Counted from the first letter of the stretch, positions 1 to 9,411 are shown. The stretch: 41,951 bases of DNA from Tepidibacter formicigenes DSM 15518 (GCF_900142235.1 NZ_FRAE01000020.1:1-41951), one strand, 5' to 3'. Translations and numbers: made by a program. Notes: generated by a model from the sequence alone, not told the origin.

Positions 1-105
1 AAAGGTTTTACTGAACCTTTATTTAACTGCGTCTTTTTTTGAATATTACTGTTAATAACTCTTTCTATTTAGTAATTTCAACTCAATTTTTCTGTGGATA
101 ACCTT

Positions 106-1266
106 TCACTCTATTTTGCAACTACCTATAAAATACTTAAAAAATAACGGTTTTTTTATATCTACAGCTTTTTTAGGACAAAGCTCATGACAGCAAAAAC
201 ACCTTATACACTTATCTAAATTAACATAAGGCTTATTACCTTTCATATCTATAGCCCTTGGTGGACAAACTCTTTCACATTCTCCACAACCTACACATTT
301 TTTATACATAAAAATAGGCTTTGGCTTAAAAAACATATTTAAATACTTTTGTAAGAACTTAGGTACTCTTCCTTCTAAAAAGTCTATACTTTGTGTGTTT
401 GGTATTCTATAATCCTTTATAATAATATTTTCTATTTTTTCACCTTTTACTATTATATCAGAAAAATCTTTTTCTAAAATTTTTCTTTCTACACTTCTTT
501 GAATAGTTGGAACATTACTTGGATTTAGATTAATAATATTACAAGCAACAACATCAAGTGCATATGGGCTAGATGATCCTAAAATCACACCAACTTTTCT
601 TGGGTTTCCTGCAGAGGGTCCTTCTCCTTCCATACCAACAATTCCATCCATTATAGTAAGACATGGATTTACATATTCACATATATCCACTAATAAGTCC
701 GTAAAATCTCTAACATCAGGCATTTTAAAATGATATTCAGCTTTTAAAAGCCCTGGAATTACTCCAAATAAATTTTTAACTCCTCCTGTAAAAGTAGCCA
801 TTACATGAGTTTTAAGCTTACATAAAGATATAACATGATCTACATCTTCAATAGGTTTTATTACAGTTAGATACTTAACAAGCTTTCCCTTAGGATTTTC
901 AACCCTTACTTCATCTGTGTTATAATTAAGCTCTATATCAAGCTCCTTTGCTATATCTTCAATTCCACAAGTTTTATAAATAGCCCTAAGGACTCTTTCG
1001 TTATATACTCCTCCAGGGCTATCTCCTACTATTACTTTACAATTTAATTTTAATAACTCTTCTGATAATACCTTTAAAAGTATAGGATGGGTAGTTGTAG
1101 CTTCTTCAGGCCTTTTTTTCATAAGCAAATTCATTTTTATTAAAACTTTACTGCCTGGTTTTATGTGCTTTTCAAGCCCTCCAAGTTCTTTTAATAAATC
1201 TTTAAAAGAACTTTTTACATTCTCATATAAATAATTTTCACATTTTTTTATAACTACTTCTTTCAT
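106..1266 (-). CDS. DUF362 domain protein with C-terminal 2x[4Fe-4S] ferredoxin domain
   Basis: The protein has 386 residues. The first ~300 form a DUF362 domain (family knowledge; function not settled, probably redox or iron-sulfur related). The last ~75 hold two Cys-rich clusters, CVGCGECERVCP and CIRCFCCHELCP, each the CxxCxxCxxxC pattern of a [4Fe-4S] ferredoxin. There is no signal peptide, so it is likely cytosolic. An ATG at 1278 overlaps the stop of the upstream HAD gene, but GGGAGG at 1276-1271 sits just before the ATG at 1266, so I take 1266. It is last in the cob-HAD operon. The partner and substrate cannot be told from sequence. Confidence 0.85.
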   Translation of the reverse strand: MKEVVIKKCENYLYENVKSSFKDLLKELGGLEKHIKPGSKVLIKMNLLMKKRPEEATTTHPILLKVLSEELLKLNCKVIVGDSPGGVYNERVLRAIYKTCGIEDIAKELDIELNYNTDEVRVENPKGKLVKYLTVIKPIEDVDHVISLCKLKTHVMATFTGGVKNLFGVIPGLLKAEYHFKMPDVRDFTDLLVDICEYVNPCLTIMDGIVGMEGEGPSAGNPRKVGVILGSSSPYALDVVACNIINLNPSNVPTIQRSVERKILEKDFSDIIVKGEKIENIIIKDYRIPNTQSIDFLEGRVPKFLQKYLNMFFKPKPIFMYKKCVGCGECERVCPPRAIDMKGNKPYVNLDKCIRCFCCHELCPKKAVDIKKPLFFKYFIGSCKIE

Positions 1267-1277
1267 ACTTCCTCCCA

Positions 1278-2099
1278 TTAAATATCTAAAATTTCCTTTA
1301 AAGCTTTTGCTACTCCATCTTCCTTATTAGAAGCAGTTACAAAATCCGCATTTTTCTTTACAACTTCTTCAGCATTCCCCATGGCAACTCCCATTCCAGC
1401 ATATTCAATCATACTTAAATCATTAAAATTATCCCCAAATGTTATTATTTCTTCTTTTTTTACTCCTAAATATTCTCCAAGCCTTTTTACGGAAAGCCCT
1501 TTAGATACACCTTTGCTCATTACTTCTATATTGTTGTACCAAGATTTGCTAACCTCTACTGTATCTATTTTTTTTAATTCATTCATAACTTCATCTAGTT
1601 TTTCTAAATTTTCATCTATTATTACGAATTTTAATATATTATCTGTGTTTTTTATAATCTCTAACGGATTATCTACTACCTGTATATTAAGCCTATCTTC
1701 TTTAGGTTGAGACTCATTCCATTTAGAATAAGCTAAAGAAGAGTGATTTAATTCCTTACAGTAAAATCCATTATCATTATAAAAATGATAATAAATATCA
1801 TATTTATTGCATATATCAAAAACTTTTAAAGAATCCTCAATAGAAATAACATTTTCATATAATGTATTACCTGTTTTTTCTTCTCTTATTATTGCTCCAT
1901 TACAAGCTATAATTGGAGTATCAAGGCCTAAAAGTTTTGCATAATACTTTGCAGATGTATATATTCTACCTGTAGCTATAGCTACATTTATTCCCATATC
2001 TTGTGCTTTTTTTAAAGCTCTTTTATTCTCTTCACTAATTTCCTTATGATCGCTTAATAAAGTTCCATCCATATCTGTAACTATTAATTTATACCTCAT
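1278..2099 (-). CDS. Cof-type HAD-IIB family phosphatase
   Basis: The 273-residue protein starts with the HAD nucleophile motif DMDGTLL (residues 9-15), has the motif II Thr in IATGR near residue 44, and ends with the motif III/IV block GDNFNDLSMIEYAG near 220. The insertion between these fits the C2B cap of Cof/YbiV-like sugar-phosphate or nucleotide phosphatases. The substrate is not predictable. The ATG has GAGGTG five bases upstream, overlapping the cobC stop, so it is co-transcribed with the cob genes. It could serve the pathway, but Cof-type enzymes occur in many unrelated operons. Confidence 0.85.
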   Translation of the reverse strand: MRYKLIVTDMDGTLLSDHKEISEENKRALKKAQDMGINVAIATGRIYTSAKYYAKLLGLDTPIIACNGAIIREEKTGNTLYENVISIEDSLKVFDICNKYDIYYHFYNDNGFYCKELNHSSLAYSKWNESQPKEDRLNIQVVDNPLEIIKNTDNILKFVIIDENLEKLDEVMNELKKIDTVEVSKSWYNNIEVMSKGVSKGLSVKRLGEYLGVKKEEIITFGDNFNDLSMIEYAGMGVAMGNAEEVVKKNADFVTASNKEDGVAKALKEILDI

Positions 2100-2103
2100 T
2101 TTT

Positions 2104-2709
2104 TCACCTCAAATGTTCTATATTATTTAAAGTATTTATTACAGCAAAGTTATCCATAACTTCTACAATTGTAATACTACAGTTGTCAATTTTGAAATTC
2201 CAATGATATATATGATCTTTTGATAAAAGATGAGAAAGAGAAGATCTTATAACTCCAGAGTGTGATACTATTAATACAGTCTCATTATCATGTTTTTTTA
2301 TTATATCATCAAGCTGACTAGATATTCTATGATGAAATTCTATCATATTTTCTCCATTTGGAAATTTATATTTAAATGCATCCTTTTTAAGTTTATTAAA
2401 TTCATCTTTATATTTATCTTGTATTTCTTTAAACGTTAAACCTTCAAAATCTCCAAAGTTCATTTCTCTAAAATTTTGACAAATTTTAATTTCTACATTT
2501 TTAAAATCTGCTATTTCCCTAGCTGTTTCTACTGCTCTTGTTAATGGACTTGAATATATATAATCTATTCCCTCATATTTAAGTCTATTGCAAGTTTTCT
2601 TTACTTGCTCTTTTCCTATATCACTTAATTTACTATCAATAAATCCTGAAAGTCTCATATTTTCATTGTCTATAGTTATTCCATGCCTTACAAATATGAA
2701 TTTTACCAT
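2104..2709 (-). CDS. cobC: histidine phosphatase, probable alpha-ribazole phosphatase
   Basis: The 201-residue protein opens with the phosphohistidine motif VRHGIT (residues 7-12) and has the second catalytic His in SHSGVIRS near residue 150, both hallmarks of the phosphoglycerate-mutase-like superfamily. Sequence alone gives only the superfamily. The alpha-ribazole-phosphatase call rests on its place directly after cobS and cobU, whose substrates lead to the same nucleotide-loop assembly. The start overlaps the end of cobS by seven bases and has GGGGG about eight bases upstream. Confidence 0.8.
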   Translation of the reverse strand: MVKFIFVRHGITIDNENMRLSGFIDSKLSDIGKEQVKKTCNRLKYEGIDYIYSSPLTRAVETAREIADFKNVEIKICQNFREMNFGDFEGLTFKEIQDKYKDEFNKLKKDAFKYKFPNGENMIEFHHRISSQLDDIIKKHDNETVLIVSHSGVIRSSLSHLLSKDHIYHWNFKIDNCSITIVEVMDNFAVINTLNNIEHLR

Positions 2710-3572
2710 TTATATACCCCCATATATATAAATATTAAATATAAAAGTTCTGAAAGTTCACATATACACCCTAATATATCTCCTGTTATACCACCAATAA
2801 TATTACTTATATATTCTGTATATATCCTAACTAATATAAATAATATAATTACAAATAAAGTATTATATCCTATCACACTTCCATGTAATATATCTACAAA
2901 TCCAAATATTAAATTTAGGAGCAGTGTAAATAGTGTAATACCTAAAGTACTAGCTATAACACTAGCTATTTGAGATTCTGTAACTTTATTTATAAAAACA
3001 TTTCCCATACCATTTTCTCTAGGACTTTTATTCTTATAACAAGCAAATACTATAGCTAATCTTCCAAATACAGGAGCTAATACTAATGGATAATATACAT
3101 TTTTAGATATAATACTAAATACAAATCCTAATTTCAAAAGCACTAAAAATAAAATAGCTAAAAGAGCATTAGTTCCAAGCCTAGAATCTTTCATTATCTC
3201 AAGTATTCTATCTTTATCTCTATAACTATAAATTCCATCAAATGTATCTCCAACTCCGTCTAAGTGAAGTCCACCAGTAAGAATACATTGAGATATTAAA
3301 AAAATTACAGTTCCTATGTAATATCCAAAAACCTTAACACTAATATATGTAATAATAAAATATAATACTCCTAGTATAAATCCAACACTAGGAAAATAAA
3401 TCAATCCTTTATGAAAATCTTCATCAAATCCTACATTTACTTTTATAGGAATTCTAGTTAAAAAAGTTAATATCCCCAAAAATCTCTTATTATTTTTAAT
3501 TTCACGAAGTAAAGAAAATATAGCAACAATACCTACTATTAACATAAATATATTTTCTCCAAACTTACTCAT
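2703..3572 (-). CDS. cobS: adenosylcobinamide-GDP ribazoletransferase (cobalamin synthase)
   Basis: CobS joins adenosylcobinamide-GDP and alpha-ribazole (phosphate) in the membrane, the last step of cobalamin assembly. The 289-residue protein has several hydrophobic segments, the early motif FLTRIPI near residue 39, and the signature GGLHLDGVGDTFDGIYS near 100, whose acidic residues are expected to bind metal. The ~30 residues before the usual family start form an extra hydrophobic segment. The ATG at 3572 has GGGG inside the end of cobU. A second ATG at residue 10 also has GGAGA upstream and could be used. It lies five bases after cobU. Confidence 0.92.
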   Translation of the reverse strand: MSKFGENIFMLIVGIVAIFSLLREIKNNKRFLGILTFLTRIPIKVNVGFDEDFHKGLIYFPSVGFILGVLYFIITYISVKVFGYYIGTVIFLISQCILTGGLHLDGVGDTFDGIYSYRDKDRILEIMKDSRLGTNALLAILFLVLLKLGFVFSIISKNVYYPLVLAPVFGRLAIVFACYKNKSPRENGMGNVFINKVTESQIASVIASTLGITLFTLLLNLIFGFVDILHGSVIGYNTLFVIILFILVRIYTEYISNIIGGITGDILGCICELSELLYLIFIYMGVYKW

Positions 3573-3577
3573 GCAAT

Positions 3578-4138
3578 CTACCCCTTAATTTTCATAGGTA
3601 TACCACTAACTACTAAATATACTTCATCGCTTAAACTAGCTATTTTCTGATTAACCCTTCCCGCTATATCTCTATATATTCTAGATAGTCTATTTTCGGG
3701 AACTATACCCATACCTAATTCGTTTGTTACAAATACAAAGTATATATTTGTTTTTCTTATTTCATCTATTAATTTATCTATTTGATTTTGTATATAATTT
3801 TCTATATTATCTATTTCTTCTCTGGAACAACTATCCCAGTTAATGTTAAATTCAAACATTAGGTTGTTTACTAGTAATGTTACACAATCTAAAAGTACTA
3901 CATCATTAACTTTTGATATTTCGCTTATCTCCTTATAAATATCTTTATATATCTCATATGTTGTCCAATTTTTGGGTCTAGACTGCCTATGTTTTTTTAT
4001 TCTATCCTTCATACCTTCATCAAATGCTATAGAAGTGGCTATATAAGCCACTTTTCCTTTTTTATCTTTGCATAGCTTTTCTGAAAAAGAACTTTTTCCT
4101 GATCTTGCTCCTCCTGTCACCATTATTATCTTGCTCAT
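3578..4138 (-). CDS. cobU: adenosylcobinamide kinase / adenosylcobinamide-phosphate guanylyltransferase
   Basis: The bifunctional enzyme phosphorylates adenosylcobinamide and transfers GMP to it, making the CobS substrate. The 186 residues are normal for the family. The P-loop GGARSGKS is at residues 8-15, followed by the family blocks VAYIATS and HRQSRP around 31-54, and VTNELGMGIVPEN near 138-150. The ATG has a good GAGGAG upstream that lies inside the DUF2225 gene, whose reading frame runs 77 bases into cobU. No cobalamin riboswitch precedes it, as expected for an internal gene of an operon. Confidence 0.95.
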   Translation of the reverse strand: MSKIIMVTGGARSGKSSFSEKLCKDKKGKVAYIATSIAFDEGMKDRIKKHRQSRPKNWTTYEIYKDIYKEISEISKVNDVVLLDCVTLLVNNLMFEFNINWDSCSREEIDNIENYIQNQIDKLIDEIRKTNIYFVFVTNELGMGIVPENRLSRIYRDIAGRVNQKIASLSDEVYLVVSGIPMKIKG

Positions 4139-4898
4139 AGTTAGCCTTCTCCTCTTTCTTCTCTTCTAAATATACTTCTTCACTATGTTCTAAATTATTT
4201 TCTTTTTCTTCTTTCTCCTGTTTAACTTTTTTATATTCTTCTGTTACTAAGAGCCACTGATCTCTAACCATATTTTCTAAAAGTTTTTTTCTTTTTATTT
4301 GAGGATCTCTTAAAGCCATTTGAAACCACTTTATTGATTGTTCATAATTTTTAAATTTTCTATTAAGTTCTCCTATCAAATAAGCAAGTGATGCTGAATC
4401 CATTCCAGCTATAGGAAATCTCTCTTTTGAAAAACAATCTGTGAATATATCTAAAGAATGCTTTTGAAATTTATGTTCAAGCTCTTCTTCTCCCTTATAT
4501 CTATACAGCCATGATAATTTAAGACATAATTCACCTATATAAGAATTCTTCCAATTTAGTATATTTCCTTCATATAAAGCTAACTTATAACTCTCTATTG
4601 CAGTATCAATATCCCTCTTCAATCCATAATCTCTTTCTTTCCATATTGAAGTTACCTTTTCTCTAATTACAATATGTTGTTCTTTTTTTATTAAGTTAAA
4701 TTTACTTTCAGTAGCTGCATATCCACACTTAGGACATATCCATATACTATAAAAATATGGATTTACCGTTTTATAATGAACACAAAAATCTGTATCTCTT
4801 TTTAATGTTCTAAGAGCTGAAGTTTTTACCTTTTTAGTTGTAAATTCATTTATGCATATGGGACACTTTACTTTTTTATCATATAATTCTCTATCCAA
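4062..4898 (-). CDS. DUF2225 family protein (zinc-ribbon plus TPR-like region)
   Basis: The 278-residue protein has two CxxC pairs (CPIC near residue 12 and CPKC near 57) that probably form a zinc site, then a helical TPR-like stretch and a very charged Glu/Lys tail. This matches the DUF2225 family of Firmicutes; the function is unknown. The open frame reaches a GTG at 4907, but AGAGG is immediately adjacent to it. The TTG at 4898 lies five bases after the AGGTGA and is the better start. Its last ~25 codons overlap cobU in another frame. It is first in the cob operon, right behind the terminator of the VanW gene. Confidence 0.8.
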   Translation of the reverse strand: MDRELYDKKVKCPICINEFTTKKVKTSALRTLKRDTDFCVHYKTVNPYFYSIWICPKCGYAATESKFNLIKKEQHIVIREKVTSIWKERDYGLKRDIDTAIESYKLALYEGNILNWKNSYIGELCLKLSWLYRYKGEEELEHKFQKHSLDIFTDCFSKERFPIAGMDSASLAYLIGELNRKFKNYEQSIKWFQMALRDPQIKRKKLLENMVRDQWLLVTEEYKKVKQEKEEKENNLEHSEEVYLEEKKEEKANYEQDNNGDRRSKIRKKFFFRKAMQR

Positions 4899-4912
4899 TA
4901 TGTTCACCTCTT

Positions 4913-4972
4913 AAAAATAGACTATAGGTTCTTACTACTATATATATGATAAAACCTACAGTCTATTTCGTC
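4913..4972 (-). terminator. terminator of the VanW-family gene
   Basis: Arms AATAGACTRTAGGTT pair across a loop of about 25 bases. On the minus strand the stem ends in CTATTTTTAAG. It separates the VanW gene from the DUF2225-cob operon, so that operon needs its own promoter inside the hairpin region or depends on read-through. Confidence 0.65.
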
Positions 4973-4998
4973 AAAATAAATATAATTCTTAAGGACTA

Positions 4999-6426
4999 TT
5001 AATTTATTTCATTATCTTCATTTTCAAATATTAAACTGTCTAAATTATCATTAATTTCATCATTAATTTTATTGTCATCGGTTTTGATAGTTTCAACCGC
5101 TTTAGTTTCCTTAGTTCCTCTATTTATTATTTTTTTTCTTGGTGGATAATAACTTTTAGATATTAATTCTTTTTTTATAACATTTCCATTCTCTATATAT
5201 AATCTATATGTTTCTACTTTATATCCATCTCTTCCTTTCTCTTTTACTTCTTCTTTTCCTTTTTCCATAGTAGGATCTTCTTTTATCTCAACTTGTCTAG
5301 GTATAGTTTTTGTAATATTTGTAGTAATCTTGATATTTTTCTTATCACTATGATTTCCATATATCCTAGAAATCATATTATTTCCACTAACTATACTTTC
5401 TATATATATAGGATTTTGATAGTTATTTTTAAACTTAAAATCTATACTTCCATAAGAAACAGTAGCATCTCTTCCTTTATCTACATAAGAAGATGGTATA
5501 GTATGATTTCTTCTATCTGTTATAGTCACTCCAGAATACAGTGCTGCATTATATAATGTTGAAGATACTTGACATACTCCACCTGCTACTCCTTCTTTAA
5601 GCTGTCCTTGAATAATTACTGGAGCCATTTTAAAGCCTTGAGATAAACCTCTTTTTCCAGTAGAATCATTAAATGAAAATTCTTCTCCAGGATTTAATAA
5701 TATTCCATTTACCTTTTGTGATGCAAGCTTAACATTTTCAGTTCTATTTTTATTGCTTACATTAAATCTAGTTGAATATTCTCCTAAAAGAGTATCTATT
5801 TTACTAAGATATTCATACTTAATTTGAGCATGTATTTCCTTTACAATTATTGATATATCTTGATAATCATTCTTTTCTATCTGAGTTAATATGGTTTCTT
5901 TCAAATTTTTTATATCTACAGCATATCCATTTTCTTCTTTTGTAATATTAATAGTTTTTCCCTTAACTTGTATAGTAGCATTTTTAGGCTCTTTATTTAT
6001 ACGATTTTCAATACTTGCTAAAAAATCATCTAGTTTTTCTTCATCATATTGTTTTTCTAATTCTATAAACTCTTGTTTTCCATTTTTTAAAGTTAATATT
6101 TTTTTTATATTCATAAAGAAGTTTCCATTTCTTCCCACATCATATGCTTTATCTACAGCCTCATCAACTTTAAATTTAAAATCTATTTCATTTAAATTTA
6201 AAGTGAATTTTTGATTATTATGAACTAAATTAATGTTTTGTATAGAATAATTAGACTTGATTAAATCAACCGCTTCTTTCTTAGATAAATTGCCTACGTT
6301 TACATTTTCTATAAAAATATTTTCATAAATCTTACCATTATTTTTAAGTGAATAACTAAATAAAAGTCCTCCTGTTAAAAATATTAATAGAATTGATAAA
6401 AAAATTAAAAGAATACTTTTTTTCAA
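4999..6426 (-). CDS. VanW family protein with peptidoglycan-binding and G5 domains
   Basis: The 475-residue protein has an N-terminal membrane anchor (residues 5-27), then a PG_binding_4-type region (about 55-190), a VanW domain (about 215-345, with the conserved block GGVCQVSSTLYNAAL) and a G5-like domain (about 360-435) with a charged tail. Family members are wall-associated; VanW itself has no proven enzymatic role. The start is TTG at 6426 with GGGGAGG nine bases upstream, inside the 3' end of nth, so the two are co-transcribed. Confidence 0.9.
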   Translation of the reverse strand: MKKSILLIFLSILLIFLTGGLLFSYSLKNNGKIYENIFIENVNVGNLSKKEAVDLIKSNYSIQNINLVHNNQKFTLNLNEIDFKFKVDEAVDKAYDVGRNGNFFMNIKKILTLKNGKQEFIELEKQYDEEKLDDFLASIENRINKEPKNATIQVKGKTINITKEENGYAVDIKNLKETILTQIEKNDYQDISIIVKEIHAQIKYEYLSKIDTLLGEYSTRFNVSNKNRTENVKLASQKVNGILLNPGEEFSFNDSTGKRGLSQGFKMAPVIIQGQLKEGVAGGVCQVSSTLYNAALYSGVTITDRRNHTIPSSYVDKGRDATVSYGSIDFKFKNNYQNPIYIESIVSGNNMISRIYGNHSDKKNIKITTNITKTIPRQVEIKEDPTMEKGKEEVKEKGRDGYKVETYRLYIENGNVIKKELISKSYYPPRKKIINRGTKETKAVETIKTDDNKINDEINDNLDSLIFENEDNEIN

Positions 6427-7071
6427 TTAAATTTCCTCCCCATGTTTTTTATAGTAATTACAGTAATTATTTATAGGACATATGCTACACTTAGGACTTC
6501 TTGCTTTGCATATTCTTCTTCCATGAAATATAAACAAATGATGTGCTTTTGACCATCTTTTCTTAGGTATTACATTCATTAATTTAAATTCTGTATCTTC
6601 AGGATCTTTACCTTTAACTATACCAATTCTATTACTTACCCTAAAAACATGAGTATCCACAGCTATCGCTGGCACATTAAATACATTACTCAAAATAACA
6701 TTGGCTGTTTTTCTTCCCACCCCAGGTAAGCTAATAAGTTCTTCCAAACTACTTGGAACTTGTCCATTATATTTATCTAATATAATTTTTGATGATAGAA
6801 TTATTTTTTTAGCTTTACTTTTATAAAGTCCACAACTTTTTATAATTTCTCCTAATTCTTCTTCTTTTAAATTACTAAAATCTTTAGGTTTATTGTATCT
6901 TGCAAAAAGTTCTTTAGTTACCTTATTAACTCTTACATCTGTACATTGTGCAGATAGAATTGTAGCTACTAAAAGTTCAAATGGCGTCTCATAGTTTAAT
7001 TCACATTCTGCATCTGGATAATAATCTTCAAGTATATCTAAAACCTTATTAATAACAGTATCAACTATCAC
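6427..7071 (-). CDS. nth: endonuclease III (DNA glycosylase/AP lyase)
   Basis: It removes oxidised pyrimidines and cleaves the abasic site. The 214 residues match the family. The helix-hairpin-helix LPGVGRKTANVIL (near 109-121) carries the catalytic Lys, the catalytic Asp is in VDTHVFR (near 138), and a C-terminal Cys set (CKARSPKCSICPINNYC) gives the [4Fe-4S] C-x6-C-x2-C-x5-C pattern. The start is GTG with a moderate GGAAGTGA upstream. It lies directly after the terminator of the Lon-family gene. Confidence 0.95.
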   Translation of the reverse strand: MIVDTVINKVLDILEDYYPDAECELNYETPFELLVATILSAQCTDVRVNKVTKELFARYNKPKDFSNLKEEELGEIIKSCGLYKSKAKKIILSSKIILDKYNGQVPSSLEELISLPGVGRKTANVILSNVFNVPAIAVDTHVFRVSNRIGIVKGKDPEDTEFKLMNVIPKKRWSKAHHLFIFHGRRICKARSPKCSICPINNYCNYYKKHGEEI

Positions 7072-7101
7072 AATATCACTTCCATTTTAAATAGTTTTGA
7101 A

Positions 7102-7138
7102 AAATATCAAAATAGCCTTAAAGGCTACTTTGATATTT
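7102..7138 (-). terminator. terminator overlapping the 3' end of the Lon-family gene
   Basis: Arms AAATATCAAA.TAGCCTT and AAGGCTA.TTTGATATTT form a near-perfect stem. The minus-strand side ends in TTTTTC. The final codons and stop of the Lon-family gene are part of the stem. Confidence 0.8.
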
Positions 7139-9341
7139 CATAAAATTTATTAAGTCTATTTATTATTTTATCATAAATATATGCAAAAGGCTTACCAGTT
7201 AGAATTTCTATAGCCTCTTCTATTCTAGTTACAGGATAGATATGAAATTTACCTTCATCAATAGCCTTTTGTACCTCGTCAAGTAAAACCAAATTATTTA
7301 AATTGTTTTTAGGTAGTATTACTCCTTGCTTCCCATTTAATCCCTTAGCTTTACATATATGATAAAATCCTTCTATCTTTTGAGTAACTCCTCCTACAAC
7401 TTGAACTTCTCCCTTTTGGTTTATAGAACCTGTAACCGCTATATTTTGTTTTATAGGAATCTGACTTAAAGAAGATAAAAGTGCATAAAGTTCTGCTCCT
7501 GAAGCACTATCTCCATCTACTCCACTATAACTTTGTTCAAAGCATATATTTGCAGTAATTGAAACTGGTCTTTCTTTTGAAAAATTTTCTAGTAAATACC
7601 CACTTAATATTAAAATCCCTTTATCATGTATACGACCACTAAGTTTTGCTTCTCTTTCTATATTTATTATTCCCTTATTTCCAGGACTTGTTGTTGCAGT
7701 TATAACAACAGGTCTTCCAAATGAGTATTCACCCATGTTTATAACTGATAAACCATTTATTACTCCTATTTTTTCTCCTTCAACAGAAATTAACAACTGC
7801 CCTGTTTTATACATTTCATCTATTTTTTTCTCAATTTTATTAACTCTATTCCATTTTTCATAAATTGCTTTTTTAACATCATTTGGTTCTACAAACTCAG
7901 AACCTCTTATATTTGCAAATAAATTAGACTCTATTATTATTTCGGCAATTTTATTAAATCTAGTAGATAGTTTTTTTGTATTTTCCACAAGTCTTGAACT
8001 ATATTTCAAAACAACATTAACTGCATCATAAGTGAAGTGTTTTAAATTATTTTCATTGCAGTAAGATGAAATAAATCTAGCTACTCCAATTTCATTATCT
8101 TCATTTCTGTTCATCTCACTATCAAAATCTACAATAACTTTAAAATATTTATTAAATTCTTCATCATATCTATACAATATATTATACAGATATTGACTTC
8201 CTATTAGAATAACTTTTACATCTATAGGTATTGGCTCTGGTTTAATTCCTGTTAATGTATCAATTTTTACTTCTTTAACCTGTAGACATCTTTTTAACAT
8301 ATCCCAAGAATATGGACTTCTTAAAACTTGATCTATATATACTACTAAATATCCACCATTAGCTTTATGAAGAGCACCAGGAACAATTTTAGTAAAATCC
8401 GTTCTAATTATTCCATTAACACTTTCATACTCAACCTTTCCAAATAAATTAATATAATTTGGATTAATTTCCAAAACAACGGGAGCACTATCCATATTTC
8501 CATTACCTACACTATCTATAAATAAATTAACTTGATATTTTATTAGATATTGTTTTTCATCTATATTTTTAAGCTCTTCTTCATCTAAATAAAATAAGTA
8601 CATCTTCTCTAAAATATCATCTCTTAAATGAAATAAATATTTTTTTACTTTATAATCTTCTCCATATTTCTTTATTAAATTATCAACTTGTGGATTTATT
8701 ACAATAGTTCCTACTTCTTCTTCAAGATTTAATAAATCTTCTTTTGCTATATTTTCTAGTTCTTTTATTTTAGATACTACCTGCATTGTTAGATTTTCAA
8801 GCTCTCTCTTTACTTTTAAAAATTCTTCCGATGTAGTGTCTACATTCTCATCTTTTGGAACAAATATCATTCCAAACTTATTAGATTTAAATTTAAATCC
8901 TTTTTTTTCTCCATGTTCCTTCATTTTTTTTATTAATAATTCTTTTTTAATTTCATATTCATCTAATATTTTATTTTTTTCTTTTTCATATTCTTCACTA
9001 TCAAAAGCTCTTGGAAGTTCATCATATAAATTTTCTATGAATTTTTCTATATCTTTCTTGAATATTTTTCCCTTTCCTTTTTCAAAAGATAAAGCAATTG
9101 GCTCTCTTGGATTTTCAAAATTATATACATAGCACCAATCTTTATTTTTTGCTCTATCTTTAGCATATTTTTTTAATATATTTAAAGCATAGGAGGTTCT
9201 TCCTGTACCTGTTTCACCACTTATATATATGTTATATCCTGGATCATCTATCTTTAAACCAAATTCCATTGCCCATGTAGCCTTTTCTTGACCCAATATT
9301 CCCTTCAAAGGCTTAATGTCTGCTGTTGTTTTATATTTCAT
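7125..9341 (-). CDS. Lon family (S16) ATP-dependent protease, LonB/AAA_32 type
   Basis: The 738-residue protein has an N-terminal AAA region with Walker A GETGTGRTS (42-50), a long coiled and helical insertion, and a C-terminal S16 protease domain. The catalytic dyad is visible as Ser614 in GDSASGAE and Lys655 in GGVTQKIEGF, spaced 41 residues apart as in Lon. Arg replaces the Walker A Lys; as I recall, this is common in the AAA_32 Lon-like group and need not mean loss of ATP use. No N-terminal Lon substrate domain or clear membrane segments are seen. A perfect 21-bp palindrome lies 19 bases upstream of the ATG, so it may be repressed by a dimeric regulator. Substrates are unknown. Confidence 0.88.
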   Translation of the reverse strand: MKYKTTADIKPLKGILGQEKATWAMEFGLKIDDPGYNIYISGETGTGRTSYALNILKKYAKDRAKNKDWCYVYNFENPREPIALSFEKGKGKIFKKDIEKFIENLYDELPRAFDSEEYEKEKNKILDEYEIKKELLIKKMKEHGEKKGFKFKSNKFGMIFVPKDENVDTTSEEFLKVKRELENLTMQVVSKIKELENIAKEDLLNLEEEVGTIVINPQVDNLIKKYGEDYKVKKYLFHLRDDILEKMYLFYLDEEELKNIDEKQYLIKYQVNLFIDSVGNGNMDSAPVVLEINPNYINLFGKVEYESVNGIIRTDFTKIVPGALHKANGGYLVVYIDQVLRSPYSWDMLKRCLQVKEVKIDTLTGIKPEPIPIDVKVILIGSQYLYNILYRYDEEFNKYFKVIVDFDSEMNRNEDNEIGVARFISSYCNENNLKHFTYDAVNVVLKYSSRLVENTKKLSTRFNKIAEIIIESNLFANIRGSEFVEPNDVKKAIYEKWNRVNKIEKKIDEMYKTGQLLISVEGEKIGVINGLSVINMGEYSFGRPVVITATTSPGNKGIINIEREAKLSGRIHDKGILILSGYLLENFSKERPVSITANICFEQSYSGVDGDSASGAELYALLSSLSQIPIKQNIAVTGSINQKGEVQVVGGVTQKIEGFYHICKAKGLNGKQGVILPKNNLNNLVLLDEVQKAIDEGKFHIYPVTRIEEAIEILTGKPFAYIYDKIINRLNKFYEISK

Positions 9342-9359
9342 ACTATACCCCCTTTCATA

Positions 9360-9380
9360 TTAATACATAATATGTATTAA
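9360..9380. promoter_or_regulatory. 21-bp perfect palindrome, candidate operator of the Lon-family gene
   Basis: The two 10-bp arms TTAATACATA and TATGTATTAA flank one central base. It lies 19 bases before the ATG and just upstream of the GGGGG ribosome binding site. On the minus strand a TTGCTA box lies 17 bases before TACATA inside the palindrome, so the palindrome would cover the -10 region. It matches neither CIRCE, CtsR, LexA nor Fur consensus as I know them. Confidence 0.5.
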
Positions 9381-9411
9381 CACTTCATTTGTTTAGCAAA
9401 AAATTTAAAAG

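Noticed and set aside
1-20. AAAGGTT/AACCTTT hairpin at the left edge as terminator of the DUF362 gene
   Set aside because: The stem is weak and the side where the T-run would be is outside the window.
93-101. TGTGGATAA, a DnaA-box match (also TTATCCACA at 38716)
   Set aside because: Single isolated boxes in very AT-rich DNA, no cluster and no replication genes; chance matches.
3572-4998. Cobalamin riboswitch before the cob genes
   Set aside because: No B12-box-like core was found; cobU and cobS are internal to the operon.
5293-5556. 87-residue plus-strand frame inside the VanW gene, and similar frames inside other genes
   Set aside because: Antisense shadows of real genes with low-complexity composition and no start signals.
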